A stretch of 64,000 nt of DNA from Variovorax sp. S12S4 (GCF_023195515.1 NZ_JALPKR020000002.1:5805001-5869000); one strand, 5' to 3'. Positions 37,743 to 45,786 are shown, numbered from the stretch's first letter. The notes: generated from the letters alone by a model not told the origin. Numbers and translations: made by a program.

Positions 37743-37827
37743 ATTTTTCTTCTTTCTTCTTCGTGGGCGTCTCGCAAACGCACCGAATCGCTGACGGTGC
37801 GGATTCGGGTGCCCCTAAAGGCACGCC

Positions 37828-38586
37828 ATGATCACGCACCTCAAGTCAGCCAATGACAATGAACGGTCCGATACGCTCCTGGTATTCCTGCCCGGTGCCT
37901 ATCTCAAACCCGACGAATTCGAACGCGAAGGTTTCATCAGCGCCGTGCGAGAGCGCCATCTGGCCGCCGACTCGCTGCTGGTGGACGCCGACGTTTCCTA
38001 CTACTACGACCAGACGCTCAGCGACCGCCTGCATGCGGACGTCATCGAGCCGCAGCGCGCCAAGGGCTACAAGTCGATCTGGCTCGTGGGCATTTCCATC
38101 GGCGGCTTCGGCGCGCTGATCCACGAGTTGTCCAGGCCGGGCTCGGTCGACGGCATCGTCGCGCTGGCACCCTACCTGGGGCGGCGCGTTCTGGGCGCCG
38201 AAATCCACAAGGCCGGCGGCCTGCGCACCTGGCAGGCGCCCACCGGCCCGCAGCCCGACGAGGAAGTCGACCGCAAGCTGTGGCCCTGGTTTCAGCAATA
38301 CCTGGAACCCCAAAGATCCAAGAACCTGCCGCAGCTCTACCTGGGGTTCGGCCTGAGCGACCGTTTTGCGAGCAACCACAAGCTGCTGGCGGATGCGCTG
38401 CCCGAAGGGCGCGTGTTCACCACCGAAGGCGGCCACGACTGGCCGCAGTGGCGGCAGCTGTGGCGCAACATGCTCGACGTGCTGCCGGTGCCGTCGCTCG
38501 GCCGGGCGCAGCGCCCCGCTGCTACGCGGGCACCTGCGGCGCCGCCTCGGATGCCATCAGCGAAGCCATGGGCCATCGCGGCTTGA
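37828..38586 (+). CDS. Alpha/beta-hydrolase fold protein of unknown substrate
   Basis: This 252-residue soluble protein begins with [15 protein letters not shown], a hydrolase first strand, and has a nucleophile elbow GISIGG (serine at about residue 91), a possible acid in GFGLSDRF and a histidine in EGGHDWPQW. These form a plausible Ser-Asp-His triad. The last ~25 residues are Ala/Pro-rich and encoded opposite the 3' end of tsaD (65-bp convergent overlap), so they are probably a recent, non-conserved extension. Substrate unknown; esterase is the safest term. Confidence 0.75.
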   Translation: MITHLKSANDNERSDTLLVFLPGAYLKPDEFEREGFISAVRERHLAADSLLVDADVSYYYDQTLSDRLHADVIEPQRAKGYKSIWLVGISIGGFGALIHELSRPGSVDGIVALAPYLGRRVLGAEIHKAGGLRTWQAPTGPQPDEEVDRKLWPWFQQYLEPQRSKNLPQLYLGFGLSDRFASNHKLLADALPEGRVFTTEGGHDWPQWRQLWRNMLDVLPVPSLGRAQRPAATRAPAAPPRMPSAKPWAIAA

Positions 38587-39583
38587 CGTCGAAGGCATAG
38601 CGCGCGCTGGCCTGCGCCAGGCCCGACTGCAGCCGCATGGCGGCCGCCATTGCGATCATTGCGCCGTTGTCGGTGCACAGGTGCAGCTCGGGGTAGTGCA
38701 CACGTACGCCGCGCCTGGCGCAGGCGGCGTTCAGTTGTTCCCGCAGGCTTCGATTCGCGCCCACGCCGCCCGCAACGACCAACCGCTTCAGGCCGGTCTG
38801 CCCGAGCGCGGCCAGCGACTTCTTCAGCAGCACCTCGACGATGGCCGCTTGCGTGGAAGCGGCCAGGTCGGCCTTGCTCGCCTCCAGCCCGGCGCCGAGC
38901 TTCTTGGCCTGCGTCAGCACCGCGGTCTTCAGCCCGGCGAATGAAAAATCCAGATCGCCGCTGTGCAGGAGCGGCCGCGGCAGCTTGAATGCCTCGGCAT
39001 TGCCCTCTTCCGCCAGCTTGGCCAGCCACGGGCCGCCCGGATACGGCAGGCCCATGAGCTTGGCGCTCTTGTCGAAAGCCTCGCCCGCCGCATCGTCGAT
39101 GGTTTCGCCCAGCAGTTCGTAGCGCCCCACACCGTCGACCCGCATCAACTGCGTGTGCCCGCCGGAAACCAGCAGCGCCACGAACGGAAACTCCGGCGGG
39201 TCCGCGCTCAGGAAGGGCGACAGCAGGTGCCCCTCGAGGTGATGCACCCCGAGCACCGGCTTGCCGAGCGCCGCCCCCAACGCGCACGCCACGCCTGCGC
39301 CCACCAGCAAGGCCCCGGCAAGGCCCGGGCCGCGCGTGTAGGCGACCACGTCGATATCGGTCAGCGCCCGCCCGGCTTCCGCCATGACGGCTTCGGTCAG
39401 CGGCAGCACGCGGCGAATATGGTCGCGGCTGGCGAGTTCGGGCACCACGCCGCCGTAGGCCTGGTGCATGGCGATCTGGCTGTGCAGCGCGTGCGAGCGC
39501 AACAGCGGCAGTGCGTCGCCGTGCGATTCGACCAGCGCCACGCCGGTTTCGTCGCAGGAGGATTCGATTCCCAGAAGAAGCAT
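38522..39583 (-). CDS. tsaD: tRNA N6-threonylcarbamoyladenosine transferase TsaD
   Basis: This 353-residue enzyme transfers the threonylcarbamoyl group to A37 of ANN-decoding tRNAs with TsaB/E. The start [17 protein letters not shown] is the family N-terminus, metal-binding histidines appear in [10 protein letters not shown] (H-x3-H), and [20 protein letters not shown] and [13 protein letters not shown] follow. The ATG at 39583 is strongly supported, as upstream in-frame codons have no family match. A sigma54-like site for the divergent regulator begins 34 bp upstream. Confidence 0.97.
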   Translation of the reverse strand: MLLLGIESSCDETGVALVESHGDALPLLRSHALHSQIAMHQAYGGVVPELASRDHIRRVLPLTEAVMAEAGRALTDIDVVAYTRGPGLAGALLVGAGVACALGAALGKPVLGVHHLEGHLLSPFLSADPPEFPFVALLVSGGHTQLMRVDGVGRYELLGETIDDAAGEAFDKSAKLMGLPYPGGPWLAKLAEEGNAEAFKLPRPLLHSGDLDFSFAGLKTAVLTQAKKLGAGLEASKADLAASTQAAIVEVLLKKSLAALGQTGLKRLVVAGGVGANRSLREQLNAACARRGVRVHYPELHLCTDNGAMIAMAAAMRLQSGLAQASARYAFDVKPRWPMASLMASEAAPQVPA

Positions 39584-39616
39584 CCGCAGGAGTGTAGGCG
39601 GCGCAGAATGCCCGTG

Positions 39617-39632
39617 CGGCACGGATGTTGCA
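39617..39632 (+). promoter_or_regulatory. Putative sigma54 promoter of the NIT-ANTAR regulator
   Basis: CGGCACGGATGTTGCA matches the -24/-12 consensus TGGCAC-N5-TTGCA at every fixed position except the first T. The GG and GC are separated by exactly 10 bp. Transcription would start near 39643, 17 bp before the regulator ATG, consistent with NtrC-type nitrogen control of the antiterminator gene. Confidence 0.6.
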
Positions 39633-39659
39633 GCAAGCCTTTTGCCTCCCCTCCCCGCC

Positions 39660-40940
39660 ATGAAATCCGGACTGAATTTCCTGATCGCCGCCAGAAAGTG
39701 CGAAATCGACGAGCTCGACCAGCTCGCGCGCACCAGCGACCTGGTCGGGCTGATCGCCCGGCTGGTTCATGCGCTGCAGCGGGAGCGCGGCATGTCCAAC
39801 GTGTTTCTCGCCTCGCGCGGGGTCCGCTTTGCCGACCAGCGCGATCCGCAGATCGCCGAATGCCTGGCGCTCGAGCAGGAGGTGCGCGCCGGCTTCGACC
39901 AGCTCGAAACCGAAGGCCGACCGGGCGCCACCGCGGGCAACAGCGCCCGCCTCTTCAGCCGCATTGCCTGGGTGCTTCCCGGCCTGGACGGCCTGCCCGC
40001 GCTGCGCCGCCGCGTCGGTGCGCTCGAACTGACGCCCGCGCAGGCCACCGCCGCTTACGCCAAGCTCGTTGCAGGCCTGCTGGCGGTGGTGTTCGAGGCC
40101 GCCGACGGCGCCACCGACCCCGAGATTTCGCGCCTGCTCGTCGCGATGTTCAACTTCATGCAGGGCAAGGAATTTGCCGGCCAGGAGCGCGCCTTCGGAG
40201 CCGGGTCATTGGCGGTGGGGCGTACCGACGAGGCGCAGCGCCAGCAATGGCTGCACCTCATCGAGCTGCAGGAGCGCTGCTTCCAGGTGTTCATCGACTT
40301 TTCCAGCAGCGGCGTGCTTGCGCTATGGCACCAGAGCCAGTCCGACGCCGTCATGGCCGAGATCGAGCGCCTGCGCCGCATGAGCGTGACCTCGGCCCAG
40401 GCGGCTTCGGCGGCCGCGCCCGATCCCCGGCTGAGCCAGAACTGGTTCGACTGCTGCACCCGCCGCATCGACGCCATGAAGACCGTCGAACACCGGCTGG
40501 CCGAAGAACTGCGCGAACTCTGCGCCCGCAAGATCGCGCAGGCCCGCGGCGAACTGCAGAAATACCACGAGGTGCTCGGCACCCTCGCGCCGCAGGCCGA
40601 AGGCGCGGTCTTCTTCGACGACATCGGTGCGGAGGCCACGGCGCCGGCGCAGTACGGGCGGCACCTCGAACGCTCGGTGCTCGACATGGTGCAGGAGCAA
40701 TCGCACCGGCTGCAGGCCATGAGCGAAGAGCTCGAAACCGTTCGCGCCTCCCTTAACGAGCGCAAGCTGGTCGAACGCGCCAAGGGCCTCCTGATGGCGC
40801 ACCGCCGCATGAGCGAGAACGAAGCCCACAAGATGCTGCTGCAGACCGCCATGAACCAGAAGCGCCGCCTGGTGGACGTGGCCGAGTCGATGCTCGCCAT
40901 GGCCGACTACCTGCCCCTGGATACGGCGTCGCGGCGCTGA
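39660..40940 (+). CDS. nasR: NIT-ANTAR nitrate/nitrite-responsive antiterminator, NasR-like
   Basis: This 426-residue cytoplasmic regulator has an N-terminal all-helical NIT sensor (about residues 30-300; [20 protein letters not shown] contains the arginines of the nitrate site) and a C-terminal ANTAR RNA-binding domain (about 365-420; [34 protein letters not shown]). In Klebsiella NasR, nitrate binding to NIT lets ANTAR disrupt a leader terminator; the equivalent leader lies immediately downstream here (41119-41298). A candidate sigma54 promoter sits 28 bp before the ATG. The symbol follows domain layout and context. Confidence 0.88.
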   Translation: MKSGLNFLIAARKCEIDELDQLARTSDLVGLIARLVHALQRERGMSNVFLASRGVRFADQRDPQIAECLALEQEVRAGFDQLETEGRPGATAGNSARLFSRIAWVLPGLDGLPALRRRVGALELTPAQATAAYAKLVAGLLAVVFEAADGATDPEISRLLVAMFNFMQGKEFAGQERAFGAGSLAVGRTDEAQRQQWLHLIELQERCFQVFIDFSSSGVLALWHQSQSDAVMAEIERLRRMSVTSAQAASAAAPDPRLSQNWFDCCTRRIDAMKTVEHRLAEELRELCARKIAQARGELQKYHEVLGTLAPQAEGAVFFDDIGAEATAPAQYGRHLERSVLDMVQEQSHRLQAMSEELETVRASLNERKLVERAKGLLMAHRRMSENEAHKMLLQTAMNQKRRLVDVAESMLAMADYLPLDTASRR

Positions 40941-41092
40941 ACGGCCGCGTGCATTGCGTTCGAAATGGTGCGGCGCACAACAAGCGTGCATGGCGCCGAC
41001 TTTCCGTCTCAGCTGCCCTGCGCACCCAGTGGCAGCCGCTCTTTTGCTGCCTATTCGATAGCAAGGCGATAGCAAAACACGGTCGATAAAGC

Positions 41093-41108
41093 TGGCACGC
41101 AGTTTGCT
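41093..41108 (+). promoter_or_regulatory. Sigma54 promoter of the nitrate importer operon
   Basis: TGGCACGCAGTTTGCT is a full match to the sigma54 -24/-12 consensus (TGGCAC-N5-TTGCW). Initiation would fall near 41119, leaving a leader of about 180 nt before the binding-protein ATG. Upstream, a GTGC-GGC-GCAC palindrome at 40968-40978 could be half of an activator (NtrC) site, though it is shorter than the usual NtrC consensus. Confidence 0.8.
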
Positions 41109-41140
41109 GAAGTAGTACATGGACCCCTGGGTCCGAGGCA

Positions 41141-41166
41141 GGCAGCACCCAACGGCGGGTGTTGCC
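41141..41166 (+). promoter_or_regulatory. ANTAR-type hexaloop hairpin in the importer leader
   Basis: A 10-bp stem (GGCAGCACCC, 41141-41150, with GGGTGTTGCC, 41157-41166) closes the six-base loop AACGGC. Known ANTAR target RNAs have stems with hexanucleotide loops having invariant A at 1 and G at 4, both present here. A shorter hairpin, GGACC-CCTG-GGTCC (41121-41134), directly precedes it at the predicted RNA 5' end. The downstream terminator starts 15 nt later, so this is the probable binding site of the NasR-like protein. Confidence 0.75.
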
Positions 41167-41180
41167 CACCGAAATTGGAC

Positions 41181-41252
41181 AAAGGCGTCCCCCATCCCGC
41201 AAGGGCTCGTTTTCGAGCAGCCCCTGCGCGGTGCGGGACGCCTTTTTGTTTT
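41181..41252 (+). terminator. Leader terminator (attenuator) before the nitrate importer genes
   Basis: AAAGGCGTCCC (41181-41191) pairs with GGGACGCCTTT (41235-41245); the enclosed region holds an inner stem GGGCTCG-TTTT-CGAGCagCCC, and a T tract (41242-41252) follows. It ends 47 bp before the binding-protein ATG, so by default it would stop transcripts from the sigma54 promoter. Together with the ANTAR hairpin and the adjacent NIT-ANTAR gene it makes a nasF-like attenuation system. Confidence 0.88.
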
Positions 41253-41298
41253 CTGCCTTCCTTTTGTTTGTTGTTGTTCTTCAACCGGAGCCCGCCAC

Positions 41299-42543
41299 AT
41301 GACCGACCTGCTGAAAACCCGTCTCAGCCGCCGCCGCGTACTGCAAGCCGCCGCCATTGGCGCCGTGGGAATCGATCCCGCCCTGCGCGCCGCCGTCTGG
41401 GCCCAGGGCTCCGACAAGCCGGAAAAGGAAGAAGTGAAGATCGGCTTCATTCCCCTGACCGACTGCGCCAGCGTGGTGATGGCCTCGGTGCTGGGCATCG
41501 ACAAGAAGTACGGCGTGAAGATCGTGCCCAGCAAGGAAGCCAGCTGGGCCGGCGTGCGCGACAAGCTCTCCAATGGCGACCTGGACATGGCGCACGTGCT
41601 CTACGGCCTTGTCTACGGCATGCACCTGGGCCTGAGCGGCCCCAAGAAGGACATGGCCGTGCTCATGACCCTCAACAACAACGGCCAGGCCATCACGCTG
41701 TCGAAGAAGCTGGCGGACAAGGGTGCGGTGGATGCCGCCTCGCTCGCCAAGCTCATCGCCACCGAAAAGCGCGAATACACCTTTGCGCAGACCTTTCCCA
41801 CGGGCACCCACGCAATGTGGCTCTACTACTGGCTGGCCTCGGCCGGCATCGACCCGTTCAAGGACGTCAAGAACATCACCGTGCCGCCTCCGCAGATGGT
41901 GGCCAACATGCGCGTCGGCAACATGGACGGCTACTGCGTGGGCGAGCCCTGGGGCCAGCGCGCGATCATGGACGGCATCGGCGTGACAGCGATCACCACG
42001 CAGGACATCTGGAAGGACCATCCGGAGAAGGTGCTCGGCACCACGGGCGACTTCGTCAAGAAGTACCCCAACACCGCGCGCGCCGTGACCGCGGCCATCA
42101 TCGAAGCGGGCAAGTGGATCGACACCGGCCTGCAGAACAAGAACAAGATGGCCGAGACCATTGCCGACAAGAGCTACGTCAACACCAGCGTCGATGCCAT
42201 CAACCAGCGCATCCTGGGCCGCTATGTCAACGGCATGGGCAAGAGCTGGGACGACCCCAACCACATGAAGTTCTACAACGGCGGCGCCGTGAGCTTCCCC
42301 TACCTGTCGGACGGCATGTGGTTCCTCACGCAGCACAAGCGCTGGGGCTTGCTGAAGGAGCACCCGGACTACCTGAAGGTGGCCACCGAGATCAACCGCA
42401 TCGACATCTACAAGCAGGCCGCCGCCGCCACGCAGACGCCGGTTCCCAAGGACGTGACGCGCACCAGCAAGCTGTTCGACGGCTCCGTGTGGGACGGCAA
42501 GGACCCGAAGAAATATGCCGACTCTTTCAAGATCCACGTCTGA
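41299..42543 (+). CDS. nrtA: Nitrate ABC transporter periplasmic binding protein, NrtA/NasF type
   Basis: This 414-residue binding protein has a Tat-type signal (SRRRVLQAAAIGAVG, about residues 10-24), then VKIGFIPLTDCASVVMASVLGIDKKYGVKI, the NrtA family opening. The conserved nitrate-pocket segments PTGTHAMWLYYWL and GNMDGYCVGEPW follow. It is exported folded, presumably to the periplasm. GGAG lies 10 nt before the ATG. It heads the importer operon, 22 bp before the permease. Confidence 0.92.
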   Translation: MTDLLKTRLSRRRVLQAAAIGAVGIDPALRAAVWAQGSDKPEKEEVKIGFIPLTDCASVVMASVLGIDKKYGVKIVPSKEASWAGVRDKLSNGDLDMAHVLYGLVYGMHLGLSGPKKDMAVLMTLNNNGQAITLSKKLADKGAVDAASLAKLIATEKREYTFAQTFPTGTHAMWLYYWLASAGIDPFKDVKNITVPPPQMVANMRVGNMDGYCVGEPWGQRAIMDGIGVTAITTQDIWKDHPEKVLGTTGDFVKKYPNTARAVTAAIIEAGKWIDTGLQNKNKMAETIADKSYVNTSVDAINQRILGRYVNGMGKSWDDPNHMKFYNGGAVSFPYLSDGMWFLTQHKRWGLLKEHPDYLKVATEINRIDIYKQAAAATQTPVPKDVTRTSKLFDGSVWDGKDPKKYADSFKIHV

Positions 42544-42565
42544 GACGCCTGAGGAGAAACACACC

Positions 42566-43504
42566 ATGGTCAGCGCCGTATTTCATTCGCCCCTGGATGC
42601 CTCGCTCCCTCTTCCGCGTGCGGGAGAGGGCCGGGGTGAGGGTGCGCCCCGCGCAGAAGCTGCCCCCCTCCCCACCCCACTCCTCAAAGTGGAGAAGGAG
42701 CAAAAGCAACGCACATCCATCGACCTGCGCGCCTTCTGGATGCGCGTGCTCCCACCGCTCGCGGGCTTCGGCCTGCTGGTGCTGATCTGGGAGCTGGTCG
42801 CCATGAAGAGCACCACCGGCTTTCCTTCGCCGCTCGCCACCTGGCAGCAGGCGCTCACGGTGTTCAGCGATCCGTTCTACAGCAAGGGGCCGAACGACCA
42901 GGGTGTGGGCTGGAATGTGCTCTCGTCGCTGCAGCGCGTGGCATTGGGCTTCGGGCTCGCGGCTGCAGTCGGTATTCCGGCTGGCTTTGCCATCGGACGC
43001 TTCGAGTTTCTTTCGCGCATGTTCAATCCGCTGATCAGCCTGCTGCGCCCCGTGTCGCCGCTGGCGTGGCTGCCGATCGGCCTGCTGGTGTTCAAGGGCG
43101 CCAACCCGGCCGCCATCTGGACCATCTTCATCTGCTCGATCTGGCCGATGGTGATCAACACCGCCGTGGGCGTGCAGCGCGTGCCGAGCGACTACATGAA
43201 CGTGGCCAAGGTGCTCAACCTCAGCGAATGGAAGATCTTCACCAAGATCCTCTTCCCCGCCGTGCTGCCCTACATGCTGACCGGCGTTCGCCTGGCGGTG
43301 GGCACCGCCTGGCTGGTGATCGTTGCGGCCGAAATGCTCACCGGCGGCGTCGGCATCGGCTTCTGGGTGTGGGACGAGTGGAACAACCTCAACGTCGCCA
43401 ACATCATCATCGCGATCTTCGTCATCGGCATCGTCGGCCTGGTGCTGGAGTTCGCGCTCATCAAGCTTGCAACCGCGTTCACGTTCGAAGAGGTGAAGTC
43501 ATGA
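42566..43504 (+). CDS. ntrB: Nitrate ABC transporter permease, NtrB type, with repeat-derived N-terminus
   Basis: This 312-residue inner-membrane permease has six helices; the conserved region LRPVSPLAWLPIGLLVFKGANPAAIWTIF and the EAA loop (VPSDYMNVAKVLNLSEWKIFTKILFPAVLPYMLTGVRLAVGTAW) are clear. The family-like sequence begins only at about residue 55 (RAFWMRVLPP). The first ~50 residues are low complexity, and residues 14-26 (LPLPRAGEGRGEG) are translated from a REP-like DNA repeat. AGGAG precedes the ATG at 42566. The stop overlaps a 20-codon open frame that links to the ATPase gene. Confidence 0.9.
   Translation: MVSAVFHSPLDASLPLPRAGEGRGEGAPRAEAAPLPTPLLKVEKEQKQRTSIDLRAFWMRVLPPLAGFGLLVLIWELVAMKSTTGFPSPLATWQQALTVFSDPFYSKGPNDQGVGWNVLSSLQRVALGFGLAAAVGIPAGFAIGRFEFLSRMFNPLISLLRPVSPLAWLPIGLLVFKGANPAAIWTIFICSIWPMVINTAVGVQRVPSDYMNVAKVLNLSEWKIFTKILFPAVLPYMLTGVRLAVGTAWLVIVAAEMLTGGVGIGFWVWDEWNNLNVANIIIAIFVIGIVGLVLEFALIKLATAFTFEEVKS
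42604..42646. repeat. REP-like palindromic repeat inside the permease coding sequence
   Basis: CCCTCTTCCGC (42607-42617) and GCGGGAGAGGG (42620-42630) form an 11-bp stem with one mismatch, followed by CCGGGGTGAGGGTGCGCC. From memory, this GAGAGGGCCGGGGTGAGGG block is a widespread intergenic repeat of proteobacterial genomes. Here it lies within the permease gene, read in frame as Leu-Pro-Leu-Pro-Arg-Ala-Gly-Glu-Gly-Arg-Gly-Glu-Gly. Confidence 0.75.
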
Positions 43505-43563
43505 GCCGCACGGCCGTTCTGAAGGCGAATACCGCAGCGCTGCTGCGCGGAGGTTTCCAATGA
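43501..43563 (+). CDS. 20-residue micro-ORF bridging permease and ATPase genes
   Basis: ATG 43501 overlaps the permease stop as ATGA, and its TGA at 43561-43563 overlaps the ATPase ATG (43560) as ATGA. The encoded peptide MSRTAVLKANTAALLRGGFQ has no recognisable domain. The Gly-Gly codons near its end provide GGAGG, the ribosome site for the ATPase. It may be a translational-coupling leader instead of a functional peptide. Confidence 0.5.
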   Translation: MSRTAVLKANTAALLRGGFQ

Positions 43564-44369
43564 ATGACGATTCCAAGTACATCGAGATCCACGACGTCGA
43601 GCAGCGCTTCAAGACCGCCAAGGGCAGCTTCCTGGCGCTGCAGGGCATCAACCTGAACGTGGCCAAGGGCGAGTTCATCACGCTCATCGGCCATTCGGGC
43701 TGCGGCAAGTCGACGCTGCTGAACCTGATTGCCGGCCTGACGACGCCCACGCAGGGCGTGCTGCTGTGCGCCAACCGCGAAATCAAGGGCCCCGGCCCCG
43801 AGCGCGCGGTGGTCTTCCAGAACCACTCGCTGCTGCCCTGGCTCACCTGCTTCGAGAACGTGTACCTCGCGGTCGAGCGCGTCTTTGCCGCCACCGAGAA
43901 CAAGGCGCAGTTGCGCGCACGCACCGATGCGGCGCTCGCAATGGTCGGCCTTACGCCAGCAGCGCAAAAGCGCCCCGGCGAGATCTCGGGCGGCATGAAG
44001 CAGCGCGTGGGCATTGCACGCGCTCTCTCGATGGAACCCAAGGTGCTGCTGATGGACGAACCCTTCGGCGCCCTGGACGCGCTCACGCGCGCCAAGCTGC
44101 AGGACGAACTGCTCGGCATCGTGCAGAAGACCCAGAGCACCGTCGTCATGGTCACGCACGACGTCGACGAAGCGGTGCTGCTGAGCGACCGCATCGTGAT
44201 GCTCACCAACGGCCCGGCCGCCACCATCGGCGAAGTGCTGAAGGTCGACATCGCACGTCCGCGCAACCGCGTCGAACTGGCCGAAGACCCGACCTATGTG
44301 CACGCCCGCAAGGCGGTGATCGATTTTCTCTACACGCGCCAGGCGCACGTGGAGAAGGTTGCGGCCTGA
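43560..44369 (+). CDS. nrtD: Nitrate ABC transporter ATPase, NrtD/NasD type
   Basis: This 269-residue ATPase energises the nitrate importer. It has Walker A GHSGCGKST (about residues 47-55), Q-loop VVFQNHSLLPWLT, signature ISGGMKQR, Walker B VLLMDEPFGALDALTR and switch histidine VTHDVDEA. The HSLLPWLT segment is characteristic of nitrate/taurine-type ATPases. There is no C-terminal NrtA-like fusion of the cyanobacterial NrtC kind. It converges on the ANTAR-PilJ gene 25 bp away. Confidence 0.92.
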   Translation: MNDDSKYIEIHDVEQRFKTAKGSFLALQGINLNVAKGEFITLIGHSGCGKSTLLNLIAGLTTPTQGVLLCANREIKGPGPERAVVFQNHSLLPWLTCFENVYLAVERVFAATENKAQLRARTDAALAMVGLTPAAQKRPGEISGGMKQRVGIARALSMEPKVLLMDEPFGALDALTRAKLQDELLGIVQKTQSTVVMVTHDVDEAVLLSDRIVMLTNGPAATIGEVLKVDIARPRNRVELAEDPTYVHARKAVIDFLYTRQAHVEKVAA

Positions 44370-44394
44370 CACCGCCGGCACGGCACAACCGGAG

Positions 44395-45687
44395 TCAGGA
44401 CATGATGACTTGCAGGCTGTGCTCGTACCAGGCGGTGAGCCGCTCGAAAGTGTCCACCAGCGCTTCGCTGGAACGCACCAGCGTGGCGCGGCCTTCAGGG
44501 CTTTCGAGTGCCTGCACGCCGCCGACCAGGCGCAGCCATTCGTCCCGCGCGGCCGCCAGTGCAGCGCGAATCTCGGGTGAACTGAGGGGCGCGCGCTCCA
44601 GCTCCAGCAGCGCCGCCTCGAACTCGTTCATGGTCGGCAGCAGCCGTTCGCGCGAAGGCCCTGCAGCGAGCGCCGAAGCCAGCAACGCGTCCTTGGCCAG
44701 GCGCTGTGCGCGCATGCGCTGCCGCCCGCAGATGTTGACGATGCGCAGCGCACGCCGCGCGCCGGAGGCTTCGAGCGCATCGGTCAGCGCCTCGGCCGCG
44801 GCCAGCAGCTCGTCGCCGAGCTTGTCGATGTCAGCCAGCGCCTGCGGCACCGCGCGCGCCGCCAGCGCGGCGGAAAGCCCGCTCCACGCAGCCTGCACAT
44901 CGCCCAGCGCGCCCGCGCCCGGGGCGCCCAGCTCAAGGGTGGCCAGGTGATCCAGGTTCTGCTGCACCCGCTCGACCGATTGCGTGCGCAACACGCGCGC
45001 ACGCTGCACGTCGATGCCGGCAAGCATCTGAGCGGCAATCCGCACCAGCCGCTGCGACAGCATGCGCAGTTGCCCGGCGCGGTTGATCGCGTCGGCCCAC
45101 TGCGCGGCCTCGATTACCGAGCGCGACACCTCGCCCAGCCGCAGGTTGGCATGCATGGCCGCGCCGCGGAGCAAGCCGAAGGCCTCGTCCTCCCCGATGC
45201 CGCGGGACGACATCAGCAGGCCCTTGGCGCGGTCGACCCATTTGCGTTCATCCATGCGCGTGCGCAAGCCGTCGAGTTCGGTGCGCAGCGCGGCCTCGCG
45301 TTCACGCCGGACCGGCGCGAGGGTCATCAGCGCGCGAAGCGAGGTGCCATCGAAAGCTTCGATCGGCAGCCACGCATGCACGCCCAGAGCAACCAGCGCT
45401 TCGTGCTGGGCGCTGTCCAGCGGTGCGCTGACGAGGCTCAGCCCGCAAGGAGGCGTGCCCTTCCATTCGCCGACAGCATCGAGCAGCGCCTGCAGCTGTT
45501 GCGCCGGTGCGGGCAGCCAGGCCATCACCTGTTGCGGTGCAAGCGCACCCACCTTCTGCACCAGCGTGTGGCAGGTGCTCCGCTCGACGGCAGCGACGCC
45601 GGTGCTCGCCAGCGCCTGCTGCAGAGGCTCCGGCAGCGGCGCGGATTCGGCGAAATCATTGGGCAGAACGACAAGAAGGGACATCAT
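44395..45687 (-). CDS. Receiver-like + ANTAR + PilJ-type sensor fusion protein (NasT-related)
   Basis: This 430-residue soluble protein combines three parts: an N-terminal ~125-residue receiver-like region without an evident phosphoacceptor aspartate, an ANTAR RNA-binding domain (about 137-195, MDERKWVDRAKGLLMSSRGIGEDEAFGLLRGAAM), and a C-terminal all-helical PilJ-type module (about 197-430) with two repeats of the R-x-R-M-x-x-QR motif (AGQLRMLSQR at 204-213, CGRQRMRAQR at 320-329). The REC+ANTAR half is NasT-like; NasT is normally held by the nitrate sensor NasS, absent here. The PilJ half shares motif pairs with the secreted protein at 51460, so it may itself be the sensor. Two ATGs (45687, 45684) begin it. 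Confidence 0.82.
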   Translation of the reverse strand: MMSLLVVLPNDFAESAPLPEPLQQALASTGVAAVERSTCHTLVQKVGALAPQQVMAWLPAPAQQLQALLDAVGEWKGTPPCGLSLVSAPLDSAQHEALVALGVHAWLPIEAFDGTSLRALMTLAPVRREREAALRTELDGLRTRMDERKWVDRAKGLLMSSRGIGEDEAFGLLRGAAMHANLRLGEVSRSVIEAAQWADAINRAGQLRMLSQRLVRIAAQMLAGIDVQRARVLRTQSVERVQQNLDHLATLELGAPGAGALGDVQAAWSGLSAALAARAVPQALADIDKLGDELLAAAEALTDALEASGARRALRIVNICGRQRMRAQRLAKDALLASALAAGPSRERLLPTMNEFEAALLELERAPLSSPEIRAALAAARDEWLRLVGGVQALESPEGRATLVRSSEALVDTFERLTAWYEHSLQVIMS

Positions 45688-45739
45688 GGAAAAGCGGTTG
45701 GGGGCACGGCAAGCATAGGCCACGCCCGCGCATTTGCGC

Positions 45740-45755
45740 AGGCACGTCTCTTGCA
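45740..45755 (+). promoter_or_regulatory. Putative sigma54 promoter of narK
   Basis: AGGCACGTCTCTTGCA matches TGGCAC-N5-TTGCA except the first base, with GG and GC correctly spaced. Initiation would be near 45766, exactly at the foot of a hexaloop hairpin (45767-45786) and about 180 nt before the transporter ATG, the same layout as the importer operon. Confidence 0.65.
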
Positions 45756-45766
45756 TCGACACGGGT

Positions 45767-45786
45767 GCGGTGTAACGAAGCACCGC
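45767..45786 (+). promoter_or_regulatory. Second ANTAR-type hexaloop hairpin, narK leader
   Basis: GCGGTGT (45767-45773) pairs with GCACCGC (45780-45786), six Watson-Crick pairs plus a closing T-G, around the loop AACGAA (A1, G4). The first four loop bases are identical to those of the importer hairpin. A tight TGCAGGCTCCTGCA palindrome follows at about 45798-45811 and a GCCGaCAGCG/CGCTGcCGGC stem at about 45850-45871, but no T tract, so the regulated step is unclear. Confidence 0.6.

Noticed and set aside
45705..45735. Sigma54-like GGGCG...ATGCT on the minus strand before the ANTAR-PilJ gene
   Set aside because: Only the GG-N10-GC spacing is kept and the flanking consensus bases are poor.
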